A stretch of 13,387 bases of DNA. It comes from Candidatus Andersenbacteria bacterium RIFCSPHIGHO2_02_FULL_45_11. Its GTDB lineage: Bacteria > Patescibacteriota > Andersenbacteria > UBA10190. Where the stretch lies: positions 8,995 to 22,381 of the forward strand of contig MHHP01000039.1 of assembly GCA_001817055.1 (NCBI GenBank). The letters are read 5' to 3'. This document shows positions 1 through 5,138 of this stretch, piece by piece (the first letter of the stretch is position 1; each line of letters starts with the position of its first letter). Both the position numbers and the translations under genes were made by a program. The notes under the pieces are model-generated. The model was not told the DNA's origin. It worked only from the letters and a program-made list of their open reading frames with translations, and made no database searches.

Positions 1-2
1 CC

Positions 3-1448
3 GCACCCGGGTTTTTAAATATTACGGTTAGTCGCGAATACCTCGCGTCTCGTTTAGATGATCTGCCACGTGAAGATTTGTGCAGCGCCTGCAATGTTGG
101 TGAAGGGAAAAGTATTAATATGGAGTTTATTTCTGCAAACCCTACGGGCCCACTTACACTTGGCAATGCACGCCCTGCATTTTCTGCAGATACGCTCGCC
201 AATGTTCTTACGTGCGCTGGGTATAACGTTACTCGCGAATACTATATTAATGATGGCGGAGAACAGATTGGCCGGTTAGGTGAATCTGTGCTGCGAAGAA
301 TCCTTCAACAAGAAGGACACAGTATTGATTTTCCTGAAGATTTGTACCAGGGAGAATACATTATGGAGATGGGTAAAATAATCGCAGAGCGGTATAGGGA
401 AGAGGACGGGAAAATATGTACAGTAGCGGATTTGGATAATGAACAGCTGCGTTCTGCTCTAAGCCGTGAGGCAATGCAGATGTGCTTAGGTGCCATTAAA
501 AAAACAATATCAGAAGACTTGAAGATATCGTTTGATGTGTGGAGTTCTGAACAGGCTGTAAAAGATAGCGGTGAAATTGAAAAAGTACTTACAAGGCTTC
601 GTGAGAAAAACCTGATGTATGTGAAAGACGGCGCAGAATTTTTGAAGACGACTGAATTTGGTGATGATCAGGATAGGGTGATGGTAAAGAAAAACGGCGC
701 GTATGCGTATATTGCGCCCGACGTTGCGTATCACCAAAATAAGTTCGACAGAGAATTTGATTTGATCTTTACGTTTATGGGTGCTGATCACCAAGGGCAT
801 GCACCGAAGCTTACATCGGCGCTCAAAGCGCTTGGAAACGATACTGAAAAATTGCGCATGATGATTGTACAGTTTCTTGCGGTAACGCGTGGCGGTACAA
901 CGGTGTCGCTCTCGAAGCGCAAAGGAAATATCTATTCACTCAAAGATTTAATTGAAGAGATTGGGTATGACGCAGCGCGGTACTTCTTGGTGTCGCATGC
1001 GTTATCTTCCCATATGACGCTCGACTTAGATATTGCGAAAGAAAAGAGTGAACGGAACCCAGTATATTACGTACAGTATGCATATGTTCGCTTGCAATCT
1101 ATTATCCGCAAGGCAAAAGTGCAAGGCATTTTGCCGCCAGGTGATTTACCTGCCGAGCTAACGTCGCAAGTTGTGATTGATAATGAAGCAGAAACCGCTC
1201 TTGCGCTTGAACTGTTTCGATTTCCGGAAGTGATGGAGGATATTGCAACCTCATTTGCGGTACATCAATTGCCTGTGTATGCGTATGATATTTCTCGTGC
1301 AATCACGACGTTTTATCACGAAGCTCCTATAATGTCTGAGACAGATCCTGTGCTTCAAAAAAGCCGTCTTCAGATTGCTATTGCGGCACATAACGTACTT
1401 GGCCGCGTACTCGATCTCCTTGGTATTAGTAAGCCGGATATAATGTGA
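3..1448 (+). CDS. argS: Arginyl-tRNA synthetase, 3' part (5' end outside window)
   Basis: Class I aminoacyl-tRNA synthetase that charges tRNA-Arg with arginine in the cytoplasm. The reading frame is open from the window edge; the first residues read APGFLNI, the usual ArgS motif at the end of the N-terminal additional domain, so the true start lies upstream. SANPTGPL (about 132-155) marks the start of the catalytic Rossmann fold. The HxGH signature expected next reads T-L-G-N (156-167), so both histidines are replaced. The KMSKS-like loop is L-S-K-R-K-G-N (909-929), followed by the typical DAARYFL segment. The C-terminal DALR-type anticodon-binding domain follows (YVQYAYVRLQSI onward) and ends in a normal family position. 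The stop overlaps the next gene by 4 nt. The family assignment is very secure; activity with the altered signature is inferred from the otherwise intact fold. Confidence 0.97.
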   Translation, partial: APGFLNITVSREYLASRLDDLPREDLCSACNVGEGKSINMEFISANPTGPLTLGNARPAFSADTLANVLTCAGYNVTREYYINDGGEQIGRLGESVLRRILQQEGHSIDFPEDLYQGEYIMEMGKIIAERYREEDGKICTVADLDNEQLRSALSREAMQMCLGAIKKTISEDLKISFDVWSSEQAVKDSGEIEKVLTRLREKNLMYVKDGAEFLKTTEFGDDQDRVMVKKNGAYAYIAPDVAYHQNKFDREFDLIFTFMGADHQGHAPKLTSALKALGNDTEKLRMMIVQFLAVTRGGTTVSLSKRKGNIYSLKDLIEEIGYDAARYFLVSHALSSHMTLDLDIAKEKSERNPVYYVQYAYVRLQSIIRKAKVQGILPPGDLPAELTSQVVIDNEAETALALELFRFPEVMEDIATSFAVHQLPVYAYDISRAITTFYHEAPIMSETDPVLQKSRLQIAIAAHNVLGRVLDLLGISKPDIM

Positions 1449-1651
1449 ATATGATTATTGATCCAATGGTTTTTACAACTGTCGGCGATGTGTTTCTTAA
1501 TCTCTCTGCGGGATGGTTTGGAGCTGCGGTTATTATTCCAGCTATACAGCCTCGCGGTGTGAAGTCAAATATTCGGTATCGTTTGTTTGATATATTATTC
1601 GGGTTTATTGCACTGGTAATTGGCTACAAGTTTCGTATACTAGGGTTATGA
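1445..1651 (+). CDS. Small two-helix membrane protein, unknown function
   Basis: Not recognised. A 68-residue protein starting at GTG (1445), which overlaps the argS stop by 4 nt; an ATG two codons downstream (1451) is the alternative start. Two hydrophobic stretches are visible, about residues 14-33 and 48-63, separated by a basic loop (QPRGVKSNIRYR). This predicts a hairpin membrane protein with a positively charged loop. The coupled overlap implies co-translation with argS. Its own stop overlaps the ATG of the next gene by 4 nt (ATGA at 1648-1651), so it belongs to a packed run of small membrane-protein genes. No catalytic motif is seen. Confidence 0.75.
   Translation: MNMIIDPMVFTTVGDVFLNLSAGWFGAAVIIPAIQPRGVKSNIRYRLFDILFGFIALVIGYKFRILGL
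1636..1641 (+). promoter_or_regulatory. -10-like box before the first 37-codon gene
   Basis: TATACT ends 6 nt before the ATG at 1648. The same hexamer and spacing recur before other genes here, so transcription may also start at or near this ATG in addition to read-through from argS. No convincing -35 was found. Confidence 0.4.
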
Positions 1652-1761
1652 ATACTCAACAAGAAAAAGATGTGTGGGGAGAGGCTAATGTGCGGGCAGG
1701 GATTGCGTTTAGTATTGGTGTTATTGCGCTTTTACTTACCTATATCGTATTTTTTAAATAA
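1648..1761 (+). CDS. 37-residue single-pass membrane protein, first of a paralogous pair
   Basis: Not recognised. It begins MNTQQEKDVWGEAN and ends in a hydrophobic helix (about residues 17-36) closing with LLLTYIVFFK. The start ATG overlaps the previous stop (ATGA). The polar N-terminus carries K-D-V-W-G-E-x-N-x-R. The next gene encodes a protein of exactly the same length that matches at 15 of 37 aligned positions without gaps, including VWG, N14, R16 and TYIxF. That shared pattern supports a real coding sequence despite its length. The likely topology is a short cytoplasmic N-terminus and one transmembrane segment; function is unknown. Confidence 0.75.
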   Translation: MNTQQEKDVWGEANVRAGIAFSIGVIALLLTYIVFFK

Positions 1762-1774
1762 GAAATTTTGAGAT

Positions 1775-1888
1775 ATGAAAATAGATCTTGATAAAAACGT
1801 ATGGGGAGATGTAAATGGGCGGATGGTATTTGCGTTAGTTCTTGCTGTGTTTACGCTATTTCTCACCTATATTGCATTTTATACGTAG
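1775..1888 (+). CDS. 37-residue single-pass membrane protein, second of a paralogous pair
   Basis: Not recognised. It begins MKIDLDKNVWGDVNGR and ends FLTYIAFYT; one hydrophobic helix covers about residues 17-36. It shares length, the K-[DN]-V-W-G-[ED]-x-N-x-R motif and the helix-terminal L-T-Y-I-x-F with the preceding gene. The gap between the two genes is 13 nt. The conserved tryptophan, asparagine and arginine lie just before the membrane segment, where they could form an interfacial contact or a partner-binding site (inference). The pair could form a hetero-oligomer or be small subunits of a larger complex encoded elsewhere. Confidence 0.75.
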   Translation: MKIDLDKNVWGDVNGRMVFALVLAVFTLFLTYIAFYT

Positions 1889-1907
1889 CATCGGAAAAGG
1901 CGTGGTT

Positions 1908-1936
1908 TTGCCTATCCTGGCCAGCTGGTTTATGCT
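1908..1936 (+). promoter_or_regulatory. Putative promoter for the glycosyltransferase-like gene
   Basis: TTGCCT (1908-1913), a 17-nt spacer and TATGCT (1931-1936), which ends 6 nt before the ATG at 1943. The predicted transcript would begin at the start codon. Confidence 0.4.
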
Positions 1937-1942
1937 TAGGGT

Positions 1943-2557
1943 ATGCGAATAGGTATTGATGCACACATCTTAGTAAAAGAACATAAGCGGTATGACCGAC
2001 GTATTGCTCAATATACCGAAGATTTGATTTTGAACCTGATTGAATCCGATCCCAATAAAGAACACACATGGGTGCTCTTCTTCGACAGTCGCACCAAGAA
2101 CACGAAGAAGTTTGAACGTGAGAATGTGGAAGTAAAACATTTTCCGTTTGTACATTACCGTCAGTATTTGCCCGTTGTATATTCCCATATGTTAATCTCT
2201 TCCTTCTTAACTGCTGCGCGGTTGGATGTCTTTCACTCTCCGGAAGGGCTGATCCCATTCATGTACCCTGGAAAGATTATTACGACATTCCATTACGTTC
2301 CCAAGGGAGAGAGCGAAAGTAACGTGTTTGTTCGCACATTTATGTTGGGCGCGCGCGTTGCATTTGCACAATTGCTGAAGCGCGCAAAGCGGATCATTGT
2401 TGGAAGCCGTTCTGATAAAACATTGTTGGAGAAAAAGCATGGATACCCTGCAGCGAAGGCTGTATTAATGGAAGAAGATGACTTAAACCAAGTTGATTGG
2501 GGCAAGCGTGTAAAGGAACTCAAGAAACTGTACGCTGAAGTTGGTGGAAAAAGATAA
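1943..2557 (+). CDS. GT4-like glycosyltransferase, N-terminal domain only
   Basis: 204 residues resembling the N-terminal (acceptor-side) Rossmann domain of GT-B family 4 glycosyltransferases. Seen: the opening strand MRIGIDAHIL, the helix Q-Y-T-E-D-L-I, the DVFHSPEGLIPF segment, IITTFHYVP, and KRAKRIIVGSRSDKTLLEKK, which matches the usual 'RAxxIIxxSxxxKxxL' end of that domain. Full-length family members are about 350-400 residues and carry a second domain that binds the nucleotide sugar; here the gene stops after about one domain and no C-terminal half follows. The glycine-rich loop usually seen near the N-terminus (GGIGRYT-like) reads RRIAQYT. It may be non-catalytic, work with a separate subunit, or be a decayed remnant. 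No Shine-Dalgarno site is seen. Confidence 0.7.
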   Translation: MRIGIDAHILVKEHKRYDRRIAQYTEDLILNLIESDPNKEHTWVLFFDSRTKNTKKFERENVEVKHFPFVHYRQYLPVVYSHMLISSFLTAARLDVFHSPEGLIPFMYPGKIITTFHYVPKGESESNVFVRTFMLGARVAFAQLLKRAKRIIVGSRSDKTLLEKKHGYPAAKAVLMEEDDLNQVDWGKRVKELKKLYAEVGGKR

Positions 2558-2573
2558 CAATGATGCCCTGTGC

Positions 2574-2604
2574 ATAACAGGGGGGGGGTAAATTAGGGTA
2601 TACT
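2574..2604 (+). promoter_or_regulatory. Putative promoter with a G9 tract in the spacer
   Basis: TATACT (2599-2604) ends 6 nt before the ATG at 2611. The best upstream hexamer is ATAACA (2574-2579, 4 of 6 matches to TTGACA), leaving a 19-nt spacer that contains nine consecutive G (2580-2588). A small inverted repeat, CCCTG (2566-2570) and CAGGG (2578-2582), overlaps the tract. Slippage in the G run would change promoter spacing. Confidence 0.45.
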
Positions 2605-2610
2605 GTACTC

Positions 2611-3414
2611 ATGATTTCCAGACCTTTTGTGAAGATTTTTGGTGCTTGTTTATTTTTTTCACTTATTTTAATAGGTATTACGATATCGAATACCGAATTC
2701 GTTGAAAATAGTCAGCAGAGCCCTACTCGAGATATTGGCCTTTTAGACCCCGTAGAATTTAACCTTCCTGCAACTGCAAAAGAAATCCCCGAGAAGCGCA
2801 CAGAGACATCGGCAACGTTTGAGATTTCACCTGGGAAGTTTGCGGCGGTTTCAAGTGGAAGGTCGTTGCTTACTCAGGAAGATACTCATCCATTTGGTTT
2901 TTTTGCCCGACTCATTCCTTCAGCTCTCGCGCTGAATGCCGGACCGAGTAGTCCGGGGACGATTACGGATATAACGTATCAGACAAATTGGACTCATTGT
3001 AGTGGGATATATACTTGGACGAGCCCAAGTAGTGCTGCTGGAAGCGACAATACATATGCTACACGGTCCGTAACTAATGGGACTTTTACGAGTGCATGCT
3101 TAAAGGCAACAAATTTTGGATTTTCTATTCCGGATGGTGCTACTATTGATGGTGTAGAAGTTGGGATCGAGCGGAGCAGTACCAAGTCTTCCGGTACAGA
3201 ATACACACGTGACGTCTCGACATACCTTGTAAAGGGTGGTGTTCCCTCTGGTGATAATAAGGGTGATACTGCAACCAATTGGCCTACCACAGAGGCATCG
3301 GCTACATATGGAGGGGCTGCGGATATGTGGGGTACTACGCTTACTCCGGCCAATGTTAATGCGACAGACTTTGGTGCAACCTTGAATGTAGATACGAAAG
3401 CTGTTGGAGCCTGA
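2611..3414 (+). CDS. Secreted or anchored surface protein with an incomplete beta-sandwich domain
   Basis: 267 residues. The N-terminus (MISRPFVKIFGACLFF..., hydrophobic about residues 8-26) is a signal peptide or membrane anchor. A linker to about residue 95 precedes a domain starting near GPSSPGTI that contains FGFSIPDGATIDGVEVGIERSS, YLVKGG, GDNKGDTATNWPTTEAS, YGGAADMWGTT, and VNATDFGATLNV. From memory this is a recurrent beta-sandwich of Patescibacteria exported proteins that normally ends with a strand like 'xxSVDxxxITVYYT'. Here the protein stops (TGA 3412-3414) before that strand, and the strand is found at the mature N-terminus of the next gene product. The next ATG follows after one nucleotide, so translation is probably coupled. 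The function is presumably cell-surface or adhesive; no enzyme motif is seen. Confidence 0.8.
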   Translation: MISRPFVKIFGACLFFSLILIGITISNTEFVENSQQSPTRDIGLLDPVEFNLPATAKEIPEKRTETSATFEISPGKFAAVSSGRSLLTQEDTHPFGFFARLIPSALALNAGPSSPGTITDITYQTNWTHCSGIYTWTSPSSAAGSDNTYATRSVTNGTFTSACLKATNFGFSIPDGATIDGVEVGIERSSTKSSGTEYTRDVSTYLVKGGVPSGDNKGDTATNWPTTEASATYGGAADMWGTTLTPANVNATDFGATLNVDTKAVGA

Positions 3415-3415
3415 T

Positions 3416-4993
3416 ATGTATATACGCTTATTGTTTTTCCTTGGTTTATTTGGTGCTGCTGTGCCTAGTCTTGCTTTTGCTGGAACTGTTTCGTCAGTCG
3501 ATAATTTTACCATCACGGTGTATTACACCGCTGGTGATTCCACCGCGCCAACAGTGTCAACATTAAGCCCAACAGACAACGCCACCGCAGTAGCAACATC
3601 GTCTAACCTCGTCATAACCTTTGACGAAGCAGTAGACGTAGAAACAGGAAACATCACTATTAAAAAAACATCAGATGATTCTACCGTAGAAGCAATAGAC
3701 GTAACAGGAGGGCTCGTCACTGGAACAGGTACAGATACCATCACCGTTAACCCCACGGCAGACTTAGACGAAGAAACAGAATATTACGTATTAATAGACG
3801 CGACAGCATTCGATGACACTTCAAGCAACTCCTACGCTGGTATCTCTTCCACCACTGCGTGGAGCTTTACCACGGCGGATGAGACGGCGCCTACTATTAC
3901 CAACGTCTCTTCCGACAAAGCAAATAGCTCATATACTACAGGGGAAGTCATCGACATTGATGTAACCTTTTCAGAAGCTGTTACATCAACCGGAAACGTC
4001 ACCGTCACACTAGAAACAGGGGATACTGACAGAACATGTACGTTCACCGTAAGTAGTAGCACTACCGGAACATGTAACTACACCGTAGAAGCAGGAGACA
4101 CAACCTCTGATCTTACCGTTTCTACTATCTCAGGAACTATCGATGATGCTTCCAGTAATGCCATGAGCAACTTCGTTCCTACTACTAACCTTGCTGCGAA
4201 CAAAGCGCTTGTTATTGACACCACCGCTCCAGATGCGCCCACAGCTACCCCTACAGGCGCAACGTTTACATCTACTCAATCTGTCACTCTCACCTCTTCT
4301 GGAAACACTATCTACTACACAATTGACGGAACAACGCCCACAACAGGAAGTACAACCTATTCTGCCGCCATTACCGTAGCCGCAACTACTACTATTAAGG
4401 CAATAGCCGTAGATACGGTAGGAAATGAAAGTTCTGTGATGTCAGAAAGCTATGTCATCTCCATCGCAAGTACTTCAAGTAGCAGTTCCTCCTCCTCAGG
4501 CTCATCTTCCGGCACAACCGCAACTCAATCAAGCATCTCCCTAGACCAAGCAACGATCAACAAGAAAACAAAGAAATCAGAAATATCCACCAGAACAAAC
4601 AGTGTATTCAAATTCTCTTCTAAAATCCCCGATGCTGACCAAGTAAAAGTAGTAACACTGAAGATATTTGGAAAAACATACAAAGTAGCACTTAAGCAAG
4701 ACGGAACGTTTACTCTCCCGCTCATGACAATCGCAACACCGGGCAAGTACACCTACAAACTCAATGCAGACTACGGTTCTTTTAACCTCAATTCAACAGG
4801 TACTATCATCGTAGAAAAGCCAAAACCCGCAAGAACACTCACGCCTTCAATTAATCACCTCTTCAGACTTGCAAACGATAGAAACCCATCTTTTTCTGAA
4901 TGGCTCTACTGGGCAACGAGAATACTCAAAGGTGACAAGAAGACACTGCCTGAACTGTTCGGTGCGATGCAGTGGCAGGCTGCCCAGCGGTGA
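3416..4993 (+). CDS. Secreted multi-domain Ig-like surface protein
   Basis: 525 residues from the ATG at 3416; a TTG at 3404 would add four residues before a textbook signal peptide and is less likely. Residues 1-22 form that signal peptide: arginine near the start, hydrophobic core LLFFLGLFGAAV, and an A-F-A cleavage site. The mature protein begins GTVSSVDNFTITVYYTAGD, which looks like the final strand of the domain left unfinished in the upstream protein. Then come an SbsA-type (Big_5-like) Ig domain (about 43-156, ending WSFTTADETAP), a second Ig-like domain (about 158-271) with a possible disulfide pair CTFTV...TGTC, and a chitobiase C-terminal-like module (about 274-349; YYTIDGTTPTTGSTTYSAAI). 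A Ser/Gly linker (about 350-372) follows, then another beta-rich module, and a C-terminal helical segment (NPSFSEWLYWATRIL...LPELFGAMQWQ) that may be a family-specific terminal domain. It is likely exported by Sec to the cell surface. Confidence 0.85.
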   Translation: MYIRLLFFLGLFGAAVPSLAFAGTVSSVDNFTITVYYTAGDSTAPTVSTLSPTDNATAVATSSNLVITFDEAVDVETGNITIKKTSDDSTVEAIDVTGGLVTGTGTDTITVNPTADLDEETEYYVLIDATAFDDTSSNSYAGISSTTAWSFTTADETAPTITNVSSDKANSSYTTGEVIDIDVTFSEAVTSTGNVTVTLETGDTDRTCTFTVSSSTTGTCNYTVEAGDTTSDLTVSTISGTIDDASSNAMSNFVPTTNLAANKALVIDTTAPDAPTATPTGATFTSTQSVTLTSSGNTIYYTIDGTTPTTGSTTYSAAITVAATTTIKAIAVDTVGNESSVMSESYVISIASTSSSSSSSSGSSSGTTATQSSISLDQATINKKTKKSEISTRTNSVFKFSSKIPDADQVKVVTLKIFGKTYKVALKQDGTFTLPLMTIATPGKYTYKLNADYGSFNLNSTGTIIVEKPKPARTLTPSINHLFRLANDRNPSFSEWLYWATRILKGDKKTLPELFGAMQWQAAQR

Positions 4994-5124
4994 TGGATCT
5001 GTTAGTAATGAGCAGCAAGTATGTGCCGGAATCCATCTGAGGATGCAAGGAAGCGACTGCGAGCCAAGGTAAAGAAAGTTTCGAATATTTAATAGGTGAA
5101 GTGATGACAATATGAAGTATTCTG

Positions 5125-5130
5125 TATAGT
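5125..5130 (+). promoter_or_regulatory. -10-like box for ileS
   Basis: TATAGT ends 8 nt before the ileS ATG. ATGACA (5104-5109) is a possible -35, but the 15-nt spacer is short. No ribosome-binding site lies between box and start. The rest of the gap 4994-5138 shows no clear terminator and no gene. Confidence 0.4.
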
Positions 5131-5138
5131 ATGGTTTT

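Noticed and set aside
1863..2258. 131-codon minus-strand open frame over the glycosyltransferase-like gene
   Set aside because: It lies opposite a gene with recognisable GT4 motifs, has no plausible start signals, and its translation resembles no protein family.
3404..3416. TTG start at 3404 for the second surface protein
   Set aside because: The ATG at 3416 places an ideal signal peptide exactly at the N-terminus and couples to the upstream stop; the TTG start only adds four residues.
3395..3485. Programmed ribosomal frameshift or a sequencing frameshift joining the two surface genes
   Set aside because: A single-base shift would leave the signal-peptide segment inside the domain, and no slippery heptamer is visible. 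The intervening 70 nt encodes a coherent signal peptide, so a simple base error does not explain it.
4994..5138. Possible extra coding tail after the Ig-rich gene (AVMDLLVMSSKYVPESI in another frame)
   Set aside because: It is short and ends at a stop, and no family match can be shown from the sequence; it is treated as intergenic.
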